Source: Rhodoferax sp. OV413 | GTDB taxonomy: Bacteria > Pseudomonadota > Gammaproteobacteria > Burkholderiales > Burkholderiaceae_C | NCBI RefSeq assembly: GCF_900104385.1 | Contig: NZ_FNJA01000001.1 | Span: 408,386 to 472,385, forward strand | Direction of reading: 5' to 3' | DNA: 64,000 bases | In this document: piece after piece, positions 8,355-16,277 of the stretch | Layout of the letters: each line of letters starts with the position of its first letter | Numbering within the stretch: position 1 is the first letter of the stretch | Notes under the pieces: model-generated | Databases searched by the model: none | What the model was told of the DNA's origin: nothing | Seen by the model: the letters and a program-made list of their open reading frames with translations, nothing else | Made by a program: the position numbers and the translations under genes

Positions 8355-8512
8355 CTTATTTTCAAGATAGTCAGCGATGGTGCGGAGCTAAGGCCGCACG
8401 TCACCTCCCTACCCTGACTGTCCGTACCTTAGCTTCGTTAATGCCCACCAAGAGCGCAAATCTGTAAGATTTACAGGCGCTGTACGGTGTACCAGCTGCA
8501 CCCATTTGGCTA

Positions 8513-8698
8513 ATGGGCAATCAAGCACTCCACTACCTCAAAGATCAGTTTCCTGGCCCCTGGACACGCCTGTTCAGTCGAAACTGCGAAGCTTTCAAGG
8601 TCAATATCAAAGTCGTAAAACTCCACATCAATGACGTGGATAACCTTTTAAACCCCAGCAATCAGCGCGCTTTTCGCTTCTTGGGCACAGAAAGCTAA
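8513..8698 (+). CDS. Hypothetical 61-aa frame (doubtful)
   Basis: Starts MGNQALHYLKDQFPGPW and has a plausible amino-acid composition, but there is no Shine-Dalgarno before the ATG and I recognise no family. It could be a small protein, a remnant of a longer gene, or chance. Confidence 0.2.
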   Translation: MGNQALHYLKDQFPGPWTRLFSRNCEAFKVNIKVVKLHINDVDNLLNPSNQRAFRFLGTES

Positions 8699-8780
8699 AA
8701 ATTCTTAGTTGTCACGAAGTAAGAAATTAACTCCCCAAAACTGACTTGGGGGCGTCAATATTTCTACCTCAAAATATAGA

Positions 8781-8801
8781 AGAGCTATTAGAAACAGCTC
8801 T
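8781..8801 (-). terminator. Possible terminator after the PEP-CTERM gene
   Basis: A hairpin with AGAGCT/AGCTCT arms (8781-8801), just 11 bp beyond the stop codon at 8812, followed on the minus strand by a short T-containing tract. Weak U tail. Confidence 0.4.
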
Positions 8802-8811
8802 ATCTATACTT

Positions 8812-9657
8812 TTACCGACTTGCGCGGCGACGAGTCAACCAGCCCAACACCGCCAATGCAGCCCCCATCAAAGGCAATGTACCTGGCTCAGGGACATCGG
8901 TAAATGGAGTGGACGTAATAAGAATCTTAAAGTCGGCGATCGTGCTTTGATTCTCTGCCGTTTCAAAACCCCGGCAACCAATAGCAGCCCCCGCCGATAA
9001 ACAAGCCGCATTCGACAAAGTCCCAAAGCCATCCGCAAAGAAACTCACGAAGTAGGGTTCAGGATCAATACCACCGATAGCTCCATCGGAATCATAGAAA
9101 AGCGGAAAGTTGAGTGCGTTATTACTGATAACGAAAATGTCTGCGCAACCATTCGTATTGACGCCACCAGAGCCCACCAGCGCACCATCGGCGCAAACCC
9201 CACCCGTACCACCATTCGGTGTTTCGAGGAACTTGACGCCAAAAACAATATTGCCAGCCTCAACGCCTCCCACGCTCGGAGTCAAGGACTGCAGCGTTAT
9301 CGAAGCCAGAATATCCACAGAGGAAAGAGAGTTGGATGGAGTAGCCGCCGGGATCGGAAAATTGTCGTGGGTGATCTGAACAGTGGAAGTCAAGACCCCC
9401 GTAGGCACGACGATCGGCACTACCGAATTGGAGATGATCAGTCCACTTTGGGGTGACGCATTACCCCAATGCAGCTGTGTATTGCCCGCGCTCAGAACAG
9501 GAAAAGGGAAGGTATTGGAGCCAGGCAGAACCGACCCTGGCACAAATGTAGCCGTATCGGTGACGCTCCATTGGGTGACTACCGGCGACGCTTGCGCGAA
9601 ACCTGCGCACAACGCGAGAGCCACTAGCGTTTTGCTGGCGAATTTTAGAGTTTTCAT
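8812..9657 (-). CDS. THxN-type PEP-CTERM protein
   Basis: 281 aa. The signal peptide is MKTLKFASKTLVALALCAGF. A beta-rich extracellular domain contains QITHDNFPI, the THxN signature of one PEP-CTERM subfamily. The C-terminus has the sorting tripartite signal: VPEPGTLPLMGAALAVLGWL followed by TRRRASR. Exosortase recognises PEP-CTERM tails, cleaves them and releases the protein to the surface or exopolysaccharide matrix. The start at 9657 follows GGAGAC; a frame five codons longer lacks a better site. The gene sits in unusually AT-rich surroundings and no exosortase is nearby. Confidence 0.88.
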   Translation of the reverse strand: MKTLKFASKTLVALALCAGFAQASPVVTQWSVTDTATFVPGSVLPGSNTFPFPVLSAGNTQLHWGNASPQSGLIISNSVVPIVVPTGVLTSTVQITHDNFPIPAATPSNSLSSVDILASITLQSLTPSVGGVEAGNIVFGVKFLETPNGGTGGVCADGALVGSGGVNTNGCADIFVISNNALNFPLFYDSDGAIGGIDPEPYFVSFFADGFGTLSNAACLSAGAAIGCRGFETAENQSTIADFKILITSTPFTDVPEPGTLPLMGAALAVLGWLTRRRASR

Positions 9658-10256
9658 TTTGTCTCCGATCACGTCCTACGCGTTGAAATAAACCACTGTT
9701 TATCTACATAGACGTCGCAGTAGTCGCCCGACAAAAATGAAGCATATCCTGTGCCAAAATACAACCAAAGAAAATTCACCAATAAAATCATAGTTTTACA
9801 AAATTATTCTGCAAAACATAAATAATCAAAAATTTCAAATGGAAAGAAATTCGACACGTTCCTCAAAAATGTAATTTTTGTAAAAATTCCTTAAATCGTT
9901 ATTTAAAATAACAAAACCCAAGCCACCAAAAATTTATATACAGGGCTCATTTTCCACACCTGTATTTTTTGTTATTGAAAACGTATTTATTCTTATTTTT
10001 ATTCACCCTCATCTTTAGAGCATTAATTAAACCAAATAGATAGTTGAAACGTGCAAAAACAACCAGTTTTTGAACATATAGGCTTGCGCAGCACTTGAAG
10101 TGCCAGTAACTGGAGTACGTCTGTGAGGCGCATCCATTGCATGCGGCCGGGTCCAAGCTGTGCGCGAAGATGGCTACGCACACGCCATGGCCAGGGCGGG
10201 AGGCAAGGACGTCAGTTGTTGACGCGCCGTTCGCGGAGAAGGTGTCCGCCAGTCCG
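9658..10256. other. AT-rich intergenic region
   Basis: About 600 bp between the PEP-CTERM gene and the patatin gene. From about 9690 to 10080 it is strikingly richer in A and T than the rest of the window, with many A/T runs, then returns to high GC. It probably holds the promoter and control region of the PEP-CTERM gene and may mark foreign DNA. A 78-codon minus frame here is not convincing. Confidence 0.5.
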
Positions 10257-13200
10257 TCAATGCTCCATCGCCGTGGCGATGGCTGTGCTTTGCACCGCTA
10301 TCGGCGGTAACCACAGCTCGATCACCCCTGGCGTGGGTATAAGGCGTCTGGGCAGGTCGCGCAGCCACACGGCGTCTTTAGCCTCAACCCCCAGCTGCGA
10401 ACCCCAGGCCGAACGCACCCAGGGAATCAGCGCCTTGGCGCAATCCTGGTAATGCGCTTGCTGCTCCGGGTCGGCCGCGTCGTGCAGCACAAATGTGGGC
10501 TTGGCCCAGGGGATGGGCCGGCGCTGCTGGCGCACATCGGCGCTGCGCACCACGTTTTCCACCGGCGCTACCTGGACCGCCGGGCCGGCCACGCCCTGCA
10601 ACAGCGCACGCAACCTGGCGGCCACCGACTGCGAGGCTTCGTCGTAGACCTGGATATAGAGCGTGGTTTTCCGGCTGGCGCGGGCGCAAGCTGCCACCAC
10701 GGCAGGGTCTTGCGCCACGGGTACTGGCGCGGTCAGCGGCGGTACGGGCGTACCGGTGGGCGGCGGTGTGCCGGCTGCAACAGGGGGCGGATACATATTG
10801 AAGGGGTCGACGCCGGCCGTCGCCAGCGGACGCGGCCCCAGCAGCGCCTGCAAGCTGTCCATGTTCCAGCCGCTGCGCAAGGCCTGCAACACCTTGTCTC
10901 CGCTCCTGGCCTGGCCTTCCGGCTTCTCGCTCGGCTGCCAGTAGTCCATGGCGGTGTTCTGCACTTTCTTCAGGATGCCGGTGCATAGATCGGTTTGCAT
11001 GCGCTTGTAACTGGCCTGGCACAGCTCGGACGGGGTGATGCCCGACGCCGGCACTGCACATTCTTCTTCCATCAGCACCGCAAGTCGGCCGACGGCCGCT
11101 GCATCCTGTTTGCGCAGATTGGGCGAACCGCGCCGATCCAGCAAATCCTGGATCTGCGCCAGCGCGTGTACCGACGGATTCGGGCAGGCCCGGGTCTGCT
11201 GCAGTTTGCCGACGCTGTCCGACACCTTTTCCAGCAGCCGGCTGGTTTCGGTCTGGTCGTCGCGGTTTTGCCGCACCAACTGGTCCTGTACCTGCCACAG
11301 CGACAGCACCAGCGTGCCGGACGCGCCCACACCCAGCGTGGTGCCGATGGCCGTGGCCCGCGCGCCGCGCCGCCACAGGGGCTCAGTCTTGACAGCTTCG
11401 GCGGGTTTGGCGCCGCCCAGCCGGGCCGCCACTGCCAGGCTGTGGTGGGCCGGCCGGCTCCAGCCGGGCAACAGGGTCAGCCAGGTGTCGGTCAGCGCGC
11501 GGCCGAAGTCCTCGCCCAGACGGTGGTAGCTCTCCCACTGGGCTTCGTCAAACGACTGGTCGGAGGTGGACTCGTGCGGGAACGTGCTGTGCTTTTGCGC
11601 GTAGGCCAGCACATCCACATCCAGCGCGTCGTGCAGATTCGGCTTGACCACCAGCAGCGTGCCTTCAGGTCGCACCAGCGTGCCATCCAGGCCCGGCCGC
11701 TCGCGGTAGCGTATGCGCGCCAGCAGCACGCCGCGGCAGGAATGGTTGTTGGCCATGTCCTCGGGCGACAGCACCGTGACCTCGCGGTTCTCCTGCACCA
11801 GGGTGCGCACCGCCTCGGCATGGCTGTAGAACTCGATCTCGGCGCCGAAGTCGATGCGCGCCTTGCGCACCAGGTTCTCCAGGTCGCCGAACTCGTAGTC
11901 CACGTCGCAGCTGGCGTCGGACAGGATGATGAAGTCCAGCTCGCGCTTCAGCAGCGCATACACGCCGGTGTTCTCAAAATGCCCGCCATCGGACAAATAC
12001 CACCAGGGCCGGTCCTCGCCGTAAAACTCGGCAAACACCTCGCTGGCCAGCATCACCGGCTTGGGGCACCAGTGCCAGCCCATATGGCTGCCCAAACGCA
12101 GCTTGGGCGATGGACGCGGCGCCTGCATCCAGTGGCCCAGGCGCACGCCCAGCAGATACAACAGCAGAGCCAGCCCGGTCGAGGTGTAAGAGCCCGCACC
12201 CGGCGAGGCCGCCGCGCCCGACACCGCCACCCAGCGCCCCAGCGTGCCCACGTCCTGCTCGTCGCGCAGCGGGATGAAGGCGCGTGGCCCGACCTCGAAG
12301 CCGCGGCAGGTGGCCGTCATCGCCGTGCCCTTGCGGTCGGCGTTGTACAGGCCGCTGCGGTCATCTACCGTCTGGTTCAGGCAGGCGTTGACCAGGTGGA
12401 TAGGACCGCCCTGCTGCTCGGGGCTGTAATGCTGCAGGCCCAGATCATCGCCCTCCACTACCGTGGTCACGTCTGGGCGCGGCACGCCGTGCTGGTTCAG
12501 CTGGCGGGCCGGGTTGCCCACGGCCATGTAGGCGCGGGTCAGCCGGGCCCGGTAGAAGCTGTGCAGCGACGAGGCATTGGCCATCTGCGCATTGCCGGCC
12601 GTCAAGCCCACCCACAGCAGCACCAAAATCAGTAGCAGCAGCGCGCGCAAGGTCGGCGGCACATCCACAAACGGGTCGAAGGTGTTCTGCGCAAACACGA
12701 ACCACTGCACCAGCACCACCCAGCCAAACACCAGCAGCGCGCAGCCCAGCAGGCTCACCAGGTTGACCACCCGCGGCAGCCAGTCGCGCCCCTGCTTATT
12801 GGTTTCTGCCGCCATCTGCTGCAACGGCTGGACCAGGTTGCGCAGCACCAACAAGCCCACGCCACCGGCCCCCACGCTGCCCAGCAGCCAGGATTTGTCC
12901 GGCTGCAGCACCACGGTCAGCAGGAAGTTCCAGCTCAGCCAGTCGATCACGCCCAGGGCGATCAGGCCCAGCACCACCTTCAGGTACAGACGCAAGGCTG
13001 TTGTCAGCACATGGCGGATGCGCGCCACCAGCAGCGACTGCGACTGGCGCGAACCCCATTGCCAGAACATCACCACCGCCTGCCCGACGGCCAGCGATGC
13101 CAGGCCTACCGCGCAGGCCGATAACCAGCTTGGCCCCTCGCGCACCGAGGTATGCAGCCCCACGCTCCAGGCCACTGATCCCACCCCCACGGCCACGCCG

Positions 13201-13952
13201 CCGGCCACCAGCAGAAACAACACCTCGCGCAACCGCGGGCCCGGGTGCATGGTGCCGCCGTGCAGTGGCGGTTCGCGCGCCGCCCAGTAGCCGGCGATCA
13301 GCCCCGGCACGCCCAGCAGGGCCACCAGCAGCGCCAGCACCCACCAGGGCGTGCCCCAGGGCTCCCAGGCGCCCCACCACTGCCAGCGGTGGTGCAGCAA
13401 ATGCGGTAACACCACCAGCAGCCCGCCGAGCACGCAGGCAAACATGAACTCCATATGGATCGCCATCCAGGCGCGCAGATAGGTGGCGATGGCGATGCCG
13501 GTATCGCGCGATCCGGCCGGGTTCAGGTAACGGCCGTTGCGGCGCAGCCAGTTCAACACCGGCGAGCCGCTGTCGGCCATCAGCTGCTGCGCCACCCGCA
13601 TGCCGTAGGTGGCCACCAGCCGGCCCCACATCGCCCCGATGTAGCCGCCGCCAGAGACGGTGGACAAATAATCCAGCCGGCCCAGCAGGCCGTCGCGCGA
13701 CAGGCTGGGTGGCGCCGTCGGGTCGGCCGTGCGGTTGTGCGACAGGCCGCGCATCAGCCCCAGCGCGAAGGTGGCGCTGCGCACCCCGCCGCCCGACAAG
13801 GCCAGGCCGACCCGAGGCAAGCCATGCTCGCCCGGCGGCTTGGTCTCGTCCGCGCCCGGCGTGCCCAGCAGCAGCTGCCGGCGCGCCACAATGGCGGCCT
13901 GTTCCAGCGCCGTCAAGGCTTCCAGGCTGTCTGCGGGGGCGGGTGTGGGCAT
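10257..13952 (-). CDS. Large membrane-inserted patatin-like phospholipase
   Basis: 1231 aa. The N-terminal patatin part has the oxyanion loop LALSGGGVRSATFALG and the nucleophile elbow TVSGGGYIG. The Asp of the dyad is in YLSDGGHFENTG, but several hundred residues later: between them lie about eight hydrophobic segments (e.g. FACVLGGLLVVLPHLL, VLALLVALLGVPGLIAGYW, ALLLLILVLLWVGLTAG). A further hydrophobic segment (TLGVGASGTLVLSLW) precedes a C-terminal region with a coiled, Cys-bearing part, a Pro-rich linker and a final domain starting TTLYIQVYDEAS. Start 13952 has GGAG six bases upstream. Lipid acyl hydrolase activity is inferred; substrate and role unknown. Confidence 0.8.
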   Translation of the reverse strand: MPTPAPADSLEALTALEQAAIVARRQLLLGTPGADETKPPGEHGLPRVGLALSGGGVRSATFALGLMRGLSHNRTADPTAPPSLSRDGLLGRLDYLSTVSGGGYIGAMWGRLVATYGMRVAQQLMADSGSPVLNWLRRNGRYLNPAGSRDTGIAIATYLRAWMAIHMEFMFACVLGGLLVVLPHLLHHRWQWWGAWEPWGTPWWVLALLVALLGVPGLIAGYWAAREPPLHGGTMHPGPRLREVLFLLVAGGVAVGVGSVAWSVGLHTSVREGPSWLSACAVGLASLAVGQAVVMFWQWGSRQSQSLLVARIRHVLTTALRLYLKVVLGLIALGVIDWLSWNFLLTVVLQPDKSWLLGSVGAGGVGLLVLRNLVQPLQQMAAETNKQGRDWLPRVVNLVSLLGCALLVFGWVVLVQWFVFAQNTFDPFVDVPPTLRALLLLILVLLWVGLTAGNAQMANASSLHSFYRARLTRAYMAVGNPARQLNQHGVPRPDVTTVVEGDDLGLQHYSPEQQGGPIHLVNACLNQTVDDRSGLYNADRKGTAMTATCRGFEVGPRAFIPLRDEQDVGTLGRWVAVSGAAASPGAGSYTSTGLALLLYLLGVRLGHWMQAPRPSPKLRLGSHMGWHWCPKPVMLASEVFAEFYGEDRPWWYLSDGGHFENTGVYALLKRELDFIILSDASCDVDYEFGDLENLVRKARIDFGAEIEFYSHAEAVRTLVQENREVTVLSPEDMANNHSCRGVLLARIRYRERPGLDGTLVRPEGTLLVVKPNLHDALDVDVLAYAQKHSTFPHESTSDQSFDEAQWESYHRLGEDFGRALTDTWLTLLPGWSRPAHHSLAVAARLGGAKPAEAVKTEPLWRRGARATAIGTTLGVGASGTLVLSLWQVQDQLVRQNRDDQTETSRLLEKVSDSVGKLQQTRACPNPSVHALAQIQDLLDRRGSPNLRKQDAAAVGRLAVLMEEECAVPASGITPSELCQASYKRMQTDLCTGILKKVQNTAMDYWQPSEKPEGQARSGDKVLQALRSGWNMDSLQALLGPRPLATAGVDPFNMYPPPVAAGTPPPTGTPVPPLTAPVPVAQDPAVVAACARASRKTTLYIQVYDEASQSVAARLRALLQGVAGPAVQVAPVENVVRSADVRQQRRPIPWAKPTFVLHDAADPEQQAHYQDCAKALIPWVRSAWGSQLGVEAKDAVWLRDLPRRLIPTPGVIELWLPPIAVQSTAIATAMEH

Positions 13953-14054
13953 GGTGGTCTCCAGCGGTCGCACAGGCTCACCATTCTGAACCTGCACCCG
14001 CGCCAGCGCATCCCCTGAATGCGCTACGGTCGCAGCCGATAATCGCTATACATT

Positions 14055-14102
14055 AGATAGCTACCCGCGCAGTTGCAATCAGCGCCAACTGCTTAAATTT
14101 CA
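14055..14102 (+). repeat. Dispersed ~48-bp repeat, copy c
   Basis: GATAGCTACCCGCGCAG, then TCAGCGCCAACTGCTTAAAT, immediately before the DMT transporter start codon. Confidence 0.6.
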
Positions 14103-14111
14103 TATAAATCC

Positions 14112-15002
14112 ATGTTCTCAAGACTCCAAGCCCGCTGGCGTGCGCTGGCCGGCAATACCCGCGGCGTGCTGTTTGTGATGCTGGCCATGCTCTGCTGGTC
14201 GGTGCTAGATGCGTGTAACAAACAGTTGATGGCCACCGGCATCACGCCCAAGCAGGTGCTGTTTCTGCAGGCCACCGTGGTGCTGCTGATGGTGGCGCCC
14301 ATCGTCGCCTGGACCCGCGGCCGGGTTATCAAAACCCGCAATCCGCGCATGCACCTGCTGCGTGCCGGCTTCATCGTCACCTCGGCCGCCTGTGCAGCCT
14401 GGGCGGTGTCGCACCTGCCGCTGGCCGAGGCCAGTGCCTACCTGATGACCGGCTCGCTGTTCATGCTGCCGCTGGGCGTCTGGCTGCTGGGCGAGCAGCC
14501 GCACTGGCTGCGCTGGCTGGGTGTTGCGGTAGGCTTTGGCGGCGTGCTGACCATCGTGCAGCCCGGCTCGGCCGCCTTCCAGCCGGCGGCGCTGGTGGCT
14601 TTGTTCGGCGCGCTGATGGAGGCCATGCTGGGTGTGGTGCTGAAGAAATATTCGAACCACGAACACCCGATGGCGGTGTTGACATGGAGCCAGACCGCCT
14701 GCTGGCTGTGCTTTGGCGTGCTCAGCGGCTTCGCCCTGCCCAGCGTGCCCATGGACTTGTGGCCGCTGCTGCCGGTAATCGGCTTGTCGGCATCCGGCAT
14801 CTACCTGGCCTACTTTTACGCCTACCGTTCAGGCGACGCCTCGGCAGTCGAGGCCGGCAGTTTTTCGCTGCTGCTGTTCAGCCCCACCCTGGGTTATGTG
14901 TTCTTTGCCGAAACCCCGGCCGCCGCCTTCTGGGCCGGGGCCGGCCTGCTGGTCTGTGGGATTGCGCTGGTGATCATCGAGCCCTCGGGCCACGCAAAGT
15001 AG
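14112..15002 (+). CDS. DMT-superfamily transporter (EamA type)
   Basis: 296 aa with about ten hydrophobic helices in two repeated EamA halves: FVMLAMLCWSVLDACNKQLM opens the first half and LVALFGALMEAMLGVVLKKY the second. Members export or import small metabolites such as amino acids, purines or cofactors; the substrate is not predictable here. It stands alone between the divergent patatin gene and the diguanylate cyclase. A repeat copy lies directly upstream and another directly downstream. Confidence 0.85.
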   Translation: MFSRLQARWRALAGNTRGVLFVMLAMLCWSVLDACNKQLMATGITPKQVLFLQATVVLLMVAPIVAWTRGRVIKTRNPRMHLLRAGFIVTSAACAAWAVSHLPLAEASAYLMTGSLFMLPLGVWLLGEQPHWLRWLGVAVGFGGVLTIVQPGSAAFQPAALVALFGALMEAMLGVVLKKYSNHEHPMAVLTWSQTACWLCFGVLSGFALPSVPMDLWPLLPVIGLSASGIYLAYFYAYRSGDASAVEAGSFSLLLFSPTLGYVFFAETPAAAFWAGAGLLVCGIALVIIEPSGHAK

Positions 15003-15019
15003 CCTATTTGCTACCATTT

Positions 15020-15068
15020 ATATAGCTGCCCGCGCAATATTTATAAGCGCTAGAGGCCTAAAAAGCAT
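15020..15068 (+). repeat. Dispersed ~48-bp repeat, copy d
   Basis: TATAGCTGCCCGCGCAATA, then ATAAGCGCTAGAGGCCTAAA; the copy closest to the apparent consensus. Confidence 0.75.
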
Positions 15069-15154
15069 CTATTCCAACCCGAGAGACTCGGTAATTTTTG
15101 CTTACCATAATCGCTGCAAACTACGGAGAGATGCCTACCCCATAGCAGGGGTAT

Positions 15155-16225
15155 ATGAGGGAAAATATCCCCAATATTAGGGATGTTTCTATGGATTCGT
15201 TGCTTAACCGGCTCTCACAGTCTATGTCCTCGGCCAAGACCCTGGAGGACCTCACACGCCCACTGCTGGAAATGCTGGAATCGGTCACCGGCATGGAGTC
15301 GACCTACCTGACCACGATTGACCTCGACAAAGGCCTGCAGCACGTGCTGTTCGCCCGCAATTCCCAGCAGTTGGTGATTCCCGAAGGCATCAGCGTGCCC
15401 TGGAACGATACCTTGTGCAAGCGCGCGATGGACGAAAAACGCTTCTTTACCGATGACGTAGCCGGCTGCTGGGGCGATTCGGAAGCCGCGCGGGCACTGG
15501 GCATACAAACCTATGTGAGCGTGCCGGTGACCATGGACGGCGGTGGCCTGTACGGCACCTTGTGCGCCGCCAGCTCCAGCCGGCAGCCCATGGCACCCAA
15601 TGCCGAGCATGTGCTGCAGCTGTTCGCCCGCCTGATCGCCCAGCACATCGACCGCGAACGCCTGCTCGACCAGCTGGGCAAGGCGAATATCGAGCTGGCC
15701 AACTTTGCCCTGACCGACGCCCTGACCGGCCTGCCGAACCGGCGCTCCCTGGTTGCCGAACTCGGCCGCACCATGGCCCGCGCGCAGCGCGACGGCACCG
15801 GGGTGCTGGTGAGTTTCATCGATTTCGACGGCTTCAAGGAAATCAACGACACCCATGGCCACGATGTGGGTGACCAGTTTCTGGTGGCCATGGCCCACAC
15901 CATCTCCAACGCCTTGCGTGCCGGCGATGTGCTCGCGCGCTTCGGCGGCGACGAGTTCGTCTACGTAGGCCGTGGCCCCCAACTGAGCGACCGCACCAAT
16001 ACCACCACCCTGCGCCAACTGCAGGAACGCATGACGCAGCAATGCACCACCCGTCTACTACTGGGCAATGTGGCCATCGACTGCAGCGGCGCCAGCGTCG
16101 GCGTAGTGCTGGTCGACCCGCATACCACCAGCGCCGAAAAAGCCTTAACCCAGGCCGATGCCGCCATGTACGAAGTCAAGCGCGCACGCCGCATCGAGCG
16201 CGATTCGCAGCTGCAGGTCTTGTAG
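15155..16225 (+). CDS. GAF-GGDEF diguanylate cyclase
   Basis: 356 aa without membrane segments. Residues about 20-175 form a GAF sensor domain. The C-terminal GGDEF domain is complete: LTDALTGLPNRRSL at its start, the active loop RFGGDEF, and the product-inhibition I-site RAGD exactly five residues before GGDEF. It should make cyclic di-GMP in the cytosol, controlled by a ligand on the GAF domain. An internal ATG twelve codons on (15191) is an equally possible start. No effector gene is adjacent. Confidence 0.9.
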   Translation: MRENIPNIRDVSMDSLLNRLSQSMSSAKTLEDLTRPLLEMLESVTGMESTYLTTIDLDKGLQHVLFARNSQQLVIPEGISVPWNDTLCKRAMDEKRFFTDDVAGCWGDSEAARALGIQTYVSVPVTMDGGGLYGTLCAASSSRQPMAPNAEHVLQLFARLIAQHIDRERLLDQLGKANIELANFALTDALTGLPNRRSLVAELGRTMARAQRDGTGVLVSFIDFDGFKEINDTHGHDVGDQFLVAMAHTISNALRAGDVLARFGGDEFVYVGRGPQLSDRTNTTTLRQLQERMTQQCTTRLLLGNVAIDCSGASVGVVLVDPHTTSAEKALTQADAAMYEVKRARRIERDSQLQVL

Positions 16226-16277
16226 CCCCCTGCCCGCTGCGACGCGCCGCCACAGCAGGTCGGCCTACATCACACCA

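Larger units (their letters stand above)
8355..8811. other. Intergenic stretch with no confident gene
   Basis: Follows the SRP RNA. It contains short palindromes (CTGTAAGATTTACAG near 8462-8476; GTGCGG/CCGCAC near 8382-8400) and one 61-codon frame of doubtful value. Nothing else can be assigned. Confidence 0.5.

Noticed and set aside
9947-10183. 78-codon minus frame in the AT-rich gap
   Set aside because: Poly-Lys/Asn composition follows from AT content; no ribosome binding site and no recognised motif.
10995-12635. 546-codon plus frame opposite the patatin gene
   Set aside because: Antisense shadow of a well-supported coding region.
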